64,000 nucleotides of DNA. It comes from Piscinibacter gummiphilus. GTDB taxonomy: Bacteria; Pseudomonadota; Gammaproteobacteria; Burkholderiales; Burkholderiaceae_C. Shown here one piece after another: positions 34,464-51,389 of this stretch (positions are counted from its first letter, which is position 1; each line of letters starts with the position of its first letter). The position numbers were made by a program, and so were the translations under genes. The notes beneath the pieces were generated by a model. It worked only from the letters and a program-made list of their open reading frames with translations, made no database searches and had not been told where the DNA came from. The stretch is from positions 5,381,001 to 5,445,000 of the forward strand of contig NZ_CP136336.1 of assembly GCF_032681285.1 (NCBI RefSeq), written 5' to 3'.

Positions 34464-35402
34464 ATGAACCTGCCGCCCGACCTTCAGCTATCGCAACTGC
34501 AGCTCTTCGTGCGCCTCGCCAACGCCGGCACGCTGAGCGCGGCCGCGCGCCAGCTGCAGCTGACCCCGGCCGCCGCCAGCGCAGCGCTCAAGCGGCTGGA
34601 AGCGGCGCTCTCGGTGCGCCTCGTCGAACGCTCGACCCGCTCGATGCGCCTCACGCCCGAGGGTGAGCTGCTGCGCGAGCACGCCGAGCGGGCCCTGGGC
34701 GTGCTCGACGACGCCCGCTCGCTGCTCGGCGCCCAGCGCGAGACGCTGGAAGGCGAGGTGCACCTCGCCGCCCCCGCCGACCTGGGCCGCCAGGTGCTGA
34801 GCCCGATGCTCGACGACATCCTCGCCCGCCACCCCGGCCTGCGCATCGCGCTGCAGGTGAGCGACGTGCGCCAGGACCTGCTGCGCGACCGCGTCGACAT
34901 CGCCGTGCGCTACGGCGAGCTGCACGACTCCAGCCTCGTCGCACGCCGCCTGCATGTGACGCAGTCGACGCTCGTCGCCTCGCCCGCCTACCTGGCGCGC
35001 CACGGCACGCCGCAGCACCCGCGCGAGCTGGCCCAGCACAACTGCCTCGCGCTGCACCGCGCCGAGCGGCCACACACGCAGTGGGTGTTTCAGCGCGACG
35101 GTGCCGAGATCACGGTCAAGGTGGCCGGGAATCGCCGCGCCGACGACGGCGGCCTGGTGCGTGAGTGGGCGGTGCAAGGCCTCGGCATCGCGCAGAAGGC
35201 CCGACTCGACGTTCTGGCCGACTTGCGCGCCGGGCGTCTGGTCGAAGTCCTGCCGCAGTGGCAGGGCCTGCGCTACCCGCTGCACGCCATCGTCACCGCG
35301 CAGCGCCACCTGCCGCTGCGGGTGCGGCGCCTGCTCGACGAGCTGGTGGTTCAGTTCGCGGAGATCGATGAGGCCGACAATAGGGCGTCCACCCCAGCCT
35401 GA
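34464..35402 (+). CDS. LysR-family regulator (quinone-reductase-divergent)
   Basis: A 312-residue LysR regulator with HTH LSAAARQLQLTPAAASAALKR and effector domain starting EGEVHLAAPADLGRQVLSPM. It probably controls the divergent ZADH gene; the inducer may be an electrophile or quinone, by analogy with similar pairs. The intervening 103 bases are AT-rich near the LysR start (TTTGATAATCC, CGAATCACAATC) but hold no perfect palindrome. The stop is six bases from rlmJ, so it may be co-transcribed with it. Confidence 0.91.
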   Translation: MNLPPDLQLSQLQLFVRLANAGTLSAAARQLQLTPAAASAALKRLEAALSVRLVERSTRSMRLTPEGELLREHAERALGVLDDARSLLGAQRETLEGEVHLAAPADLGRQVLSPMLDDILARHPGLRIALQVSDVRQDLLRDRVDIAVRYGELHDSSLVARRLHVTQSTLVASPAYLARHGTPQHPRELAQHNCLALHRAERPHTQWVFQRDGAEITVKVAGNRRADDGGLVREWAVQGLGIAQKARLDVLADLRAGRLVEVLPQWQGLRYPLHAIVTAQRHLPLRVRRLLDELVVQFAEIDEADNRASTPA

Positions 35403-35408
35403 ACCACC

Positions 35409-36263
35409 ATGCTCGCCTACCGACACGCCTTCCATGCGGGCAACCACGCCGATGTGCTCAAGCACATCGTCCTCATGCGCGTGCTGCGCTACCTGAACCA
35501 GAAAGACAAGCCTTACCGACTGGTCGACACCCACGCGGGTGCGGGCGGCTACTCGCTCGAAGGCCAGTACGCGCAGAAGAAGAACGAATACGTCGAAGGC
35601 ATCGGCCGGCTCTGGGAGAAGGAAAAGAGCGGCGAGGAGCTGCCCGAAGCCGTGGCCGACTACCTCGCCGCCGTGCGCCAGTTCAACCCCGACGGCAAGC
35701 TCACGCAGTACCCCGGCTCGCCGGCCTTCGCGCAGATGCTGCTGCGCCCGCAAGATCAGTTGCGCCTCTTCGAGCTGCACAACACCGACCACCGCATCCT
35801 TGCGTCCTACGTCGGCGACGCGAAAGGCGTGCAGGTCTTCAACGCTGACGGCTTCGATGGCCTCAAGGGCCAGCTGCCCCCGCCCTCGCGCCGCGGCGCG
35901 GTGCTGATGGACCCGAGCTACGAAGGCCACCACGACTACGGACGTGTGATCGCCTCGCTGCGCGAAGCACTGCTGCGCTTCGCCGAAGGCGTCTACATGG
36001 TCTGGTACCCGCAGGTCACCAAGCTCGAAGCGGCCCAGCTGCCGCGGCGGCTGGAGGCGCTCGCGCCCAAGGGCTTCCTGCATGTGCGGCTCACGGTGCA
36101 GCCGCTCGACTCGCAGGGCTTCGGCCTCGCGGGTAGCGGCATGTTCATCCTCAATCCGCCCTACACACTGCACGACGAGATGGCGGCATTGCTGCCGTGG
36201 CTGGTGGAAGCGCTCGGGCAGTACGACGGGGCCAACTATTTGATAGAACAGCGGGCCGCCTGA
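35409..36263 (+). CDS. rlmJ: 23S rRNA (adenine2030-N6)-methyltransferase
   Basis: Methylates A2030 of 23S rRNA with S-adenosylmethionine. The 284-residue protein opens with the invariant MLAYRHAFHAGNHADVLKH, continues with the SAM-binding LVDTHAGAGGY, and has a motif IV of the form MDPSYE. The second proline of the classical DPPY is Ser here. KGFLHVRLTVQ and SGMFILNPPYTL close the domain. It is a housekeeping gene without functional link to its neighbours. Confidence 0.95.
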   Translation: MLAYRHAFHAGNHADVLKHIVLMRVLRYLNQKDKPYRLVDTHAGAGGYSLEGQYAQKKNEYVEGIGRLWEKEKSGEELPEAVADYLAAVRQFNPDGKLTQYPGSPAFAQMLLRPQDQLRLFELHNTDHRILASYVGDAKGVQVFNADGFDGLKGQLPPPSRRGAVLMDPSYEGHHDYGRVIASLREALLRFAEGVYMVWYPQVTKLEAAQLPRRLEALAPKGFLHVRLTVQPLDSQGFGLAGSGMFILNPPYTLHDEMAALLPWLVEALGQYDGANYLIEQRAA

Positions 36264-36282
36264 TTCTTCGACGATCCTTCCC

Positions 36283-37481
36283 ATGTCTTCCGACACCCCC
36301 TCCGCTGGCCCGCTGTCTGGGTTGAAAGTGCTGGAGATGGGCCAGCTCATCGCCGGCCCCTTCGCCGCCAAGACACTGGCCGACTTCGGCGCCGAGGTCA
36401 TCAAGATCGAGCCACCCGGCAGCGGCGACCCGCTGCGCCAATGGCGGCTGCTGCACAACGGCACCAGCGTCTGGTGGCAGGTGCAATCGCGCAACAAGAA
36501 GAGCCTGACGCTCGACCTCAAGCAGCCCGAAGCCCGCGAGATCGTGAAGAAGCTCGCCGCCGAGTGCGACGTGCTGATCGAGAACTTCAAGCCCGGCGTG
36601 ATGGAGGCCTGGGGCCTGTCGTACGAAACGCTGGCCGAGGCCAACCCCAAGCTCATCATGCTGCGCATCAGCGGCTACGGGCAGACGGGGCCCTACAAGG
36701 ACCGGCCGGGCTTCGGCGTCGTGGCCGAAGCGATGGGCGGCCTGCGCTACCTCACCGGCGAGCCGGGCCGGGTGCCAGTGCGCGTGGGCGTGAGCATCGG
36801 CGACACGCTGGCCTCGCTTCATGGGGTGATCGGCATCCTGATGGCGCTGCACCACCGGCAGGCCTCCGGCAAAGGGCAAGTGGTCGACGTCGCGCTCTAC
36901 GAAGCGGTCTTCAATTGCATGGAGAGCCTGCTGCCCGAGTACAGCGCCTTCGGCGCGGTGCGCGAGGCAGCCGGCTCCGCCCTGCCCGGCATCGCTCCCA
37001 GCAACGCCTACCCCTGCACCGACGGCTGGGTGCTGGTCGCCGGCAACGGCGACAGCATCTTCACGCGCCTCATGCGCACCATCGGACGCCCCGACTGGGC
37101 CGACGACCCCTCGCTCGTTGGCAACGCTGCCCGCGTGAAACGTGTCGACGAGATCGACGCCGCCATCGGCGCCTGGACGCAGACCCGCAGCGTCACCGAG
37201 GTGCTCACCGCCCTCAACGCCGCCCAGGTGCCCGCCGGCCGCCTCTACACCGCCCGCGACATCGCCGAAGACCCGCACTACCGCGCCCGCGGCATGGTCG
37301 AAACCGTGACCTCGGCCGACGGCCTCACGCTCGACGTGCCCGGCATCGTGCCCAAGCTCTCGGCCACGCCGGGGCGCATCACCCGCCGCGCGCCGACGCT
37401 CGGCGAAGACACGAGCGCCGTGCTGCGCGAGATCGGCATCACGCCCGAGCAGGAAGCCCGCCTGCGCGAACGCGGCGTGCT

Positions 37482-37485
<4 letters not shown>
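36283..37485 (+). CDS. CaiB/BaiF-family CoA-transferase
   Basis: Class III CoA-transferase of 400 residues. It has GLKVLEMGQLIAGPFAAKTL and DFGAEVIKIEPPGSGDP at the start, RNKKSLTLDLK, the gate segment GYGQTGPYKDRPGFG, and the catalytic Asp in QVVDVALYEAVF. Sequence resemblance to formyl-CoA and succinyl-CoA:carboxylate transferases is clear, but donor and acceptor cannot be assigned. Its stop overlaps the kinase gene as GTGA, an unusual metabolic-sensor coupling. Confidence 0.92.
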
Positions 37486-39116
<1,631 letters not shown>

Positions 39117-39212
39117 CCGGCCGCGGCGCCGCGGGTAAACCCCGCCGCGCCCGGCTCAAAAACGACAAGCCCGTACAAGTGGCCGCCGCGAGCCGGGCGA
39201 AGAATCCGTTCG

Positions 39213-39230
39213 TGTGCACGAGCGTGCACA
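39213..39230. promoter_or_regulatory. Perfect 7-4-7 palindrome upstream of the AraC gene
   Basis: TGTGCAC-GAGC-GTGCACA is perfectly symmetric and is followed by five more A residues. It lies in the 242-base gap after the kinase gene. It may be an operator for the mini-ORF/AraC transcript, or a weak terminator hairpin on the minus strand. Confidence 0.5.
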
Positions 39231-39268
39231 AAAAAGAGACAAGAAACACAAATCCGATTGGAGACGTC

Positions 39269-39325
39269 GTGAACCTGTCAACGCGCGCCCTGGTGCGGGC
39301 CCTCAGCCCCTTCGTCACCCCCTGA
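39269..39325 (+). CDS. 18-codon mini-ORF (possible leader peptide)
   Basis: A GTG-initiated frame of 18 codons (MNLSTRALVRALSPFVTP) has GGAG six bases upstream and stops 33 bases before the AraC start. The arginine/leucine content is not extreme, so attenuation by a single amino acid is not obvious. It could be a translated leader that sets AraC expression, or chance; no more can be said from one sequence. Confidence 0.3.
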   Translation: MNLSTRALVRALSPFVTP

Positions 39326-39358
39326 GGCTTAGTCCTCGCACACGCCCCAGGATCTGCC

Positions 39359-40246
39359 GTGGACCGCCTGGCCAATTCCCGCCACGCCGCTGCATCGCCC
39401 CGGGGGCGCATGCGTCTTTTCGAAGACGGTTTCCTCTACACCAGCACCGGCACCGATTCGCAGAGCGCGCGCCACAGCGCATCGCTCCTCCTGGCGCTCA
39501 CCAACGCCGACTTCGAGATCGACGTCGGCGGCCAGACGCAGCGCGTGCGTGCGGTCGCGGTGCGCCCCTTCGCTGCCAAGCACCTGCGAGCCTGTGGCGT
39601 GCCCTTCGCGTGCATCGATGCCTCGACCGAGCACCCGCTGTACCGTGCCTTCGCCTTCCTGCCCGACCCGGGCTACAAGGTGCTGCCGCCCGAAGCCTTC
39701 GAGCCGGCGATGCCGGCCCTCGACGCCTTCCGCCGCGGCGAGATGAGCTCGCGTTCGAGCCGCCTGCTGTACCGCCGCATCTTCGAGCTGGCGCGCGACC
39801 TGCTGCCGCCGCCCCCGAAGATCGACCCGCGCGTGGAGCGTGTGATCGCCTTGCTCGACGCCGACCACACGCTGGGCGTGGCCGAGCTGGCCAATGCGGT
39901 GTGCGTGTCGCGCGACCGCCTGTCGCACCTCTTCACGCAGGAGATGGGGCTGCCGCTGCGCAAGTACTGCCAGTCGCTCAAGATCCGCGCCGCCGCGCGC
40001 CTGCTCGGCTCGGGCATGAACTTCACCCAGATCGCCGCCGCCGCCGGCTTCACCGACTCGGCGCACTTCTCGAAGATCTGGGCCCACGCCTATGGCGCCT
40101 CGCCCGCCTACTTCTACACGAGCGGTGCGGTCACCGTTCACCCGCCGCGCGCCGTGCGGATCGAAGGCAGCAGCGCCGTGTCGTCGCGCTTCAGGTCGCG
40201 GAACGCCGCAAACAGCCACGACCTCATCCCCACCACCAAGGTGTAG
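39359..40246 (+). CDS. AraC-family transcriptional regulator
   Basis: A 295-residue regulator. The N-terminal half is a variable ligand or oligomerisation domain with no recognised match. The C-terminal AraC domain has two HTH units: VAELANAVCVSRDRLSHLF, then FTQIAAAAGFTDSAHFSKI. About 36 residues follow the second HTH, more than usual, and are encoded over the 3' end of the opposite-strand XRE gene. The start is GTG with AGGA nearby. An 18-codon frame and a GTGCAC palindrome lie upstream. Target unknown. Confidence 0.88.
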   Translation: MDRLANSRHAAASPRGRMRLFEDGFLYTSTGTDSQSARHSASLLLALTNADFEIDVGGQTQRVRAVAVRPFAAKHLRACGVPFACIDASTEHPLYRAFAFLPDPGYKVLPPEAFEPAMPALDAFRRGEMSSRSSRLLYRRIFELARDLLPPPPKIDPRVERVIALLDADHTLGVAELANAVCVSRDRLSHLFTQEMGLPLRKYCQSLKIRAAARLLGSGMNFTQIAAAAGFTDSAHFSKIWAHAYGASPAYFYTSGAVTVHPPRAVRIEGSSAVSSRFRSRNAANSHDLIPTTKV

Positions 40247-40914
40247 GGCCGCTTCTGGTCGGGCGGCAGCTTCTGGTCAGCCAGGTGCTGCTGGGCGAAG
40301 TCCTGCCCCACGCGCTGCAGGCGCTCCATGAAGGTGGCCGCGAGGCTCTTGCCGACTTGGCCGTGCACCAGCATCAGCATCTCGCCTTCGCCGTCGAAGC
40401 CGCCGCTGAAGTAGTCGTCGACCACGTGCTCGCGGAAGAAGGCCATCACCGGCCCGTCCGGCCGCCAGCGGAAGGTCTTGGCCAGCTGCAGGCGGTAGCG
40501 GTTGAGCGGGCGCAGCTCGATGATGCCGATCCTGTCGAGCTGGGTCAGGTACTTCACGCACTCGGCCTCGGTGAGCGTGTAGGTGGCGACCACCTGCTCG
40601 AAGGTCCACTGGCTCATGCAGCAGATGGCCATCAGCAGCAGGCGCTTGTCGGCGACCACCGCCTTCTCTTGCTCCAGCGTGAGCTCGCGGCGCAGCGGCT
40701 GCGCATCGGCCACCTTGCGGGCGAGTTCGGCGAAATCCATCTTCAAGACACGCAGCACGTCGTCGATGCGTGAGAGCGGCATGTCGGCCTTGGCAAAGAT
40801 GCGCTTGATGCTCGACTCCGACATGTCGAGGTGCTCGGCCAGTTCGGCGTAGGTGATGCCGGCGGCCTTGAGTTCGGCCTTCAGCGCCGTGACCAGGTCC
40901 TGCGTCGTGCTCAT
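40138..40914 (-). CDS. XRE-type helix-turn-helix regulator
   Basis: A 258-residue protein. The N-terminal XRE HTH reads TYAELAEHLDMSESSIKRIF. The rest is an alpha-helical domain with a winged-helix-like section (TEAECVKYLTQLDRIGIIEL) and a C-terminal part of unknown type (VVDDYFSGGFDGEGEMLMLV). It resembles conserved Burkholderiales and Pseudomonas regulators of unknown target. Its last 109 bases overlap the AraC gene tail on the other strand. It is divergent from yiaA. Confidence 0.85.
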   Translation of the reverse strand: MSTTQDLVTALKAELKAAGITYAELAEHLDMSESSIKRIFAKADMPLSRIDDVLRVLKMDFAELARKVADAQPLRRELTLEQEKAVVADKRLLLMAICCMSQWTFEQVVATYTLTEAECVKYLTQLDRIGIIELRPLNRYRLQLAKTFRWRPDGPVMAFFREHVVDDYFSGGFDGEGEMLMLVHGQVGKSLAATFMERLQRVGQDFAQQHLADQKLPPDQKRPYTLVVGMRSWLFAAFRDLKRDDTALLPSIRTARGG

Positions 40915-41044
40915 CGAGAAGCCCTCCCAAAGTATCGGCAAACGATACCAGCCAGCCGGAGCCGCGCAACCCCTCCTGGAACGCTTGAACCGGATCGGCC
41001 GGGTGCAGATCATCCGCCCCGTGTTCAACGTCACCGAGGATTTC

Positions 41045-41503
41045 ATGCACACCCCCGCCGCCCCCCGCCCCGACACCAAGGCCTGGAAGCTCCAGGTGTG
41101 GGTCTCGTTCGGCATCGCCGCCACGCTGTGCGGCACGGGCCTCGCCTACCTGCCCGGCGCCGACCTCGACCGCGCGTTCATGGTGATGGGCTACGTGTTC
41201 TGCCTGTCCACCGCCTTCGCGCTCGCCAAGTACGTGCGTGACAACGAAGGCCGCCGCGTCGACACGCCGATGTGGGGCAGCGTGGTCTGGGGCGGCTTCG
41301 CGCTCGCGATGGCGCTCACCGGCTGGGGCCTCTACCGCATGGAGATCAACCCGACCTACAAGGCCTACCTCGGCGTGTGCTGGCTGTTCCTGATCTCGAG
41401 CGTGTTCACGCTGGCCAAGACGCTGCGCGACGCGCACGAGGTGCTGATCGCCCAGGCCCGCCGCGGCGGCATGGCGATGCGCGGCGCACGGGACACCGAA
41501 TGA
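41045..41503 (+). CDS. yiaA: YiaA/YiaB-type inner-membrane protein
   Basis: A 152-residue protein with four predicted helices arranged as two YiaAB two-helix units: WVSFGIAATLCGTGLAYLPG with GYVFCLSTAFALAKYVRD, then VVWGGFALAMALTGWGLYRM with LGVCWLFLISSVFTLAKTLRD. The KYVRD and KTLRD repeat is the family sign. GAGG lies just before the ATG. The stop overlaps the next gene's ATG as ATGA, so it leads the run that contains DUF2145 copy 2. Function in any organism is unknown. Confidence 0.88.
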   Translation: MHTPAAPRPDTKAWKLQVWVSFGIAATLCGTGLAYLPGADLDRAFMVMGYVFCLSTAFALAKYVRDNEGRRVDTPMWGSVVWGGFALAMALTGWGLYRMEINPTYKAYLGVCWLFLISSVFTLAKTLRDAHEVLIAQARRGGMAMRGARDTE

Positions 41504-41925
41504 GACGCCAGACCATGAAACGACTCGTCCTGCCCCTGCTGCTCTCGGCCCTGCTCGCGGTGAACCCCGCACGGGCCCACCCGCCCAACGCGTCGGATGC
41601 GAGCGCCTTGTCGATGCTGCCGATCGCGGTGTCGGTTGCCGCGCCGGCCGTGCTGCTGTCGGCCGGCGCGATGCTCACCGTCGTCGCCGTCGAAGCCTCG
41701 GCCGCTGGCGTGGTGTGCATCCTGGAGCGTGCGTCAGACGGCGCACGGGCCAGCGTCACACTCAGCACGCAAGGCGCGGCGGCCTTGTCGGTCGGCGTCG
41801 GCACGGTGGTCACCGTGAGCGCCTTCAGTGCCGGCTGGGTGCTCTCGGCCGCCGGCCGCGCCATCGCCTACATCCCCAACGAGATCGGCGCGGCGCTGCT
41901 CTACAACGAGCGGGTGACACGATGA
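41500..41925 (+). CDS. Small exported protein, upstream partner of DUF2145 (copy 2)
   Basis: A 141-residue protein; starting at 41515 instead would remove five residues. A signal peptide (KRLVLPLLLSALLAVNPARA) is followed by an Ala/Ser/Val-rich domain: SVAAPAVLLSAGAMLTVVAV, EASAAGVVCILERASDGARA, VGVGTVVTVSAFSAGWVL and a conserved-looking AIAYIPNEIGAALLYNERV. It overlaps yiaA before it and DUF2145 after it, each by ATGA. The C-terminal pattern matches that of the protein encoded at 14356-14835. The hydrophobic content suggests membrane association after export. Confidence 0.75.
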   Translation: MRRQTMKRLVLPLLLSALLAVNPARAHPPNASDASALSMLPIAVSVAAPAVLLSAGAMLTVVAVEASAAGVVCILERASDGARASVTLSTQGAAALSVGVGTVVTVSAFSAGWVLSAAGRAIAYIPNEIGAALLYNERVTR

Positions 41926-42695
41926 GCCGGAGATGGGCTACCGCCCTGGTGCTGTCGGCACTCACCACCCTCGCCCACGCCGGCCGCACCTGCGAGCCCA
42001 AGCCGCCCGAGGCGCGCAACATCGAGCGGGCGATGGTGCTCGCCGAGCGCACCGCGCGTGCGCTCGATGCCAGCGGCGCGCAGGTGGTGGTGCTGGCCCG
42101 CGCCGGGCAGGACCTGAGCGAGTACGGCCTGCGCTACTCGCACCTGGGCCTCGCCTACCGCGACAGCGGCAAGTGGCGCGTGGCCCACAAGCTCAACCAG
42201 TGCGGCACCGCGCACGCGGCCGTCTACCGCCAAGGCCTGGGCGAGTTCTTCCTCGACGACCTGCACGACTTCCAGGCCGGCGTGGTGGTGCTGCGCGCCG
42301 ACGTGCAGGCCCGCCTGCTGCCCGTGCTGCGCGACAACCCGCGCCTCGCGCAGCTGCACACCGAGCGCTACAACATGGTCGCCTACCCGTGGGCGCAGCG
42401 GTACCAGCAGTCGAACCAGTGGGCCATCGAGACGCTGGCGATGGCGATGGACCCGGGCGCGGTGACCCGTGAGCGGGCCCAGGTCTGGCTGCAGCGCGAG
42501 GGCTACCAGCCGACCACGCTGCGCCTCTCGCCCTTCAAGCGCCTGGGCGCACGGGTGACGGCGGCCAACGTCGCCTTCGACGACCACCCCGACGAGAAAC
42601 GCTTCCGCGACCGCATCGAGACCGTGACGGTCGACTCGGTGTTCTCGTGGCTCGTGAGAACTGGCATGGGAAACCCCGTGCAAGTCATGCGCTGA
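41922..42695 (+). CDS. DUF2145 protein, copy 2 (Cys replaced by Ser)
   Basis: A 257-residue exported paralogue of the protein encoded at 14832. It shows the signal peptide (ATALVLSALTTLAHA), ARAGQDLSEYGLRYSHLGLA (His74), VYRQGLGEFF, AYPWAQRYQQSNQWAIETLA, RAQVWLQREGYQP and DDHP. At the position of the first copy's Cys176 it has Ser164 (QSNQW instead of NCNQW). It also lacks the Cys-containing C-terminal extension. If the family is a thiol enzyme, this copy is inactive or works differently. It is third in the yiaA run. Confidence 0.83.
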   Translation: MSRRWATALVLSALTTLAHAGRTCEPKPPEARNIERAMVLAERTARALDASGAQVVVLARAGQDLSEYGLRYSHLGLAYRDSGKWRVAHKLNQCGTAHAAVYRQGLGEFFLDDLHDFQAGVVVLRADVQARLLPVLRDNPRLAQLHTERYNMVAYPWAQRYQQSNQWAIETLAMAMDPGAVTRERAQVWLQREGYQPTTLRLSPFKRLGARVTAANVAFDDHPDEKRFRDRIETVTVDSVFSWLVRTGMGNPVQVMR

Positions 42696-42726
42696 GCCTG
42701 CGTGCGCGCCTGCACAATCGCCCACC

Positions 42727-43419
42727 ATGTCTGTCGTCCGCTCCCCTTTCTTCATCGCCACCACCGCGTCGGCACTGGTGCTCGGCGCCGCCGCGCTGAT
42801 GGCGCGCCCCGCACCCACCGAGTCTCCGCTTGCCCGCCTGAAAGACGCCTGCGCCTCGAAAGACGTCACCCTGCGTGGCGAGCCACACCGCCTGCTGGCG
42901 ATGTGCACCCGCAGCGCCCGCGAGTCGGCCCCCAACGACCCCGGCCGCATCGACCTCTACCTGCTCAAGCGCGATGCCGAAGGCTGGCAGCCGGTCGCGC
43001 AGCAGCTGGGCCTGGAAAGCGGTCAGATGGGCCGGCCCGGCGAGGTCAACGTGCTGCAGCTCGGCGCGAACCTCTACGGCTTCGAGATCAGCGAAACCTC
43101 GGTGAGCCAGGGTTACCTGCTGGGCGGCACCCGCCTGTATGTGCCGCGCGAGGCGGGCTTCCAGGTCGCGCTCGACATCACCTCCACCGTGCGCAACACC
43201 GGCACCCACGAGTGCGCCCATGCCACGCCCGCGGTGTGCAGCGATTTCTCGCGCCGCCTGAAGCTCGAGGTACGCGAGGGCGCGGCGGCCTACCCGCTGC
43301 GCATCACGAGCCTTGGCCATTTCCGCGGCGCGCCGGTGTCGGCCACGCACGTGCTGAGCTTCGATGCCAAACGCGCGCAGTACAAGCTGCCGGCCGGCTT
43401 CGAAGCGCAAGTCGAATAA
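42727..43419 (+). CDS. Exported protein of unknown function (230 aa)
   Basis: No family recognised. The N-terminus has a hydrophobic signal segment (FFIATTASALVLGAAALMA). The mature part has four cysteines (KDACASK, AMCTRS, HECAHA, AVCSDF), a stretch RIDLYLLKRDAEGWQPVAQQ, and a beta-rich second half (GANLYGFEISETSVSQGYLL). The layout is that of a periplasmic beta-sandwich protein. It lies 31 bases after DUF2145 copy 2, reads the same way, and may belong to the same transcript. Confidence 0.7.
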   Translation: MSVVRSPFFIATTASALVLGAAALMARPAPTESPLARLKDACASKDVTLRGEPHRLLAMCTRSARESAPNDPGRIDLYLLKRDAEGWQPVAQQLGLESGQMGRPGEVNVLQLGANLYGFEISETSVSQGYLLGGTRLYVPREAGFQVALDITSTVRNTGTHECAHATPAVCSDFSRRLKLEVREGAAAYPLRITSLGHFRGAPVSATHVLSFDAKRAQYKLPAGFEAQVE

Positions 43420-43437
43420 CGATCGCGAGGGATCTCC

Positions 43438-46744
<3,307 letters not shown>

Positions 46745-46768
46745 TCCCTCAGCGCTGACACCCTTGCG

Positions 46769-46790
46769 ACGGCCCCTCCGGGGCCGTTTG
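46769..46790 (+). terminator. Intrinsic terminator of argG
   Basis: ACGGCCCC and GGGGCCGT form a perfect eight-pair stem with a TCC loop, followed by TTGCTT. It stands between argG and the crotonase gene. Confidence 0.8.
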
Positions 46791-46825
46791 CTTAAGAATC
46801 GTCGCCTCAGCCTGAGGAGACGAAC

Positions 46826-50575
<3,750 letters not shown>

Positions 50576-50600
50576 GTGTGTTTGCTCCGTTGAATGCATG

Positions 50601-50664
50601 ACTCGTGACGAGTGACGGCAGCTTGCCGGTCGAGGGTCCGTGGAGGCTTCGACCAAACAGCCGA
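50601..50664. promoter_or_regulatory. Palindrome and 16-bp motif between the lipoprotein and response-regulator genes
   Basis: ACTCGT-G-ACGAGT (50601-50613) is a 6-1-6 palindrome 26 bases before the lipoprotein start. TCGACCAAACAGCCGA (50649-50664) recurs with one change at 55078 before the other lipoprotein gene. Both sit in the 178-base divergent gap. Confidence 0.5.
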
Positions 50665-50753
50665 TGGCCGACGCCGTCATGCGCAACAGATCACGCTCGC
50701 ACATCACTTGATGCGGGCGCTTGGGCTGCAGGGCGGGGCAGAATCGTTCGGCC

Positions 50754-51389
50754 ATGCAGTACCCCATGAAGACGCTTCTCATCGACGACCACCCGCTCTT
50801 CCGCGAAGGCCTCGCGCTCCTGATGGCCAGTGCCTTTCCCCAACTCGACATCCGCCAGGCCGACAGCATCGGCCAGGCCCTGGAGCGGCTGCAGGGCGAG
50901 GCCGACATCCGCCTCGTGCTGCTCGACCTGGGCCTGCCCGACAGCAGCGGCACGCTGAGCCTGCGCCGCCTGCGCGAGGCGGCACCCGAGGTGACGGTGG
51001 TGGTGCTTTCGGCCGACGAGACGCCCGAGACGGTGCTCGGTGCCATCGACGAAGGCGCGGCCGGTTTCATCCCCAAGACCTCGCAGCCGGGCGCGATGCG
51101 TGCGGCGCTGGAGACGGTGCTGGCCGGGGGCGTCTACCTCCCGCCGCGCGTGCTGGGCCTGCGCACCGAGGCGCCTCCCGTCGAGACGGTGCTCGGCCTG
51201 TCGCCGCGCCAGCTCGACGTGCTCAAGCTCCTGATCCACGGCAAGTCGAACAAGGTGATCTGCCGCGAGCTGGAGCTGTCGGAATCGACGGTGAAGACAC
51301 ACCTGGGCGCGATCTTCCGCAAGCTCGACGCCAACTCGCGCACGCAGGCCGTGGTGGCCGCGGCGCGGTTGGGGCTGCGGCTCAGCTGA
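50754..51389 (+). CDS. LuxR/NarL-family response regulator
   Basis: A 211-residue regulator. The receiver domain has acidic residues in LLIDDHPLF, phospho-acceptor Asp in LVLLDLGLPDSSG and Lys in IPKTSQPG. The C-terminal LuxR HTH reads LSPRQLDVLKLLIHGKSNKV, then ICRELELSESTVKTHLGAI. Two in-frame ATGs (50754, 50766) are possible; neither has a strong ribosome site. It converges on the hybrid kinase gene, overlapping it by eight bases, and is its probable partner. Confidence 0.92.
   Translation: MQYPMKTLLIDDHPLFREGLALLMASAFPQLDIRQADSIGQALERLQGEADIRLVLLDLGLPDSSGTLSLRRLREAAPEVTVVVLSADETPETVLGAIDEGAAGFIPKTSQPGAMRAALETVLAGGVYLPPRVLGLRTEAPPVETVLGLSPRQLDVLKLLIHGKSNKVICRELELSESTVKTHLGAIFRKLDANSRTQAVVAAARLGLRLS

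Noticed and set aside
35889..35930. Ser in the RlmJ motif IV (DPSYE) as a sign of inactivation
   Set aside because: The catalytic Asp and aromatic residue are intact and, as far as I recall, the DPSY form is common among betaproteobacterial RlmJ proteins; all other motifs are normal.
42727..43419. Counting the 230-aa exported protein as a third part of the DUF2145 module
   Set aside because: It follows copy 2 but has no counterpart after copy 1, where the next gene is convergent mmsA. A shared transcript is possible; module membership is not supported.
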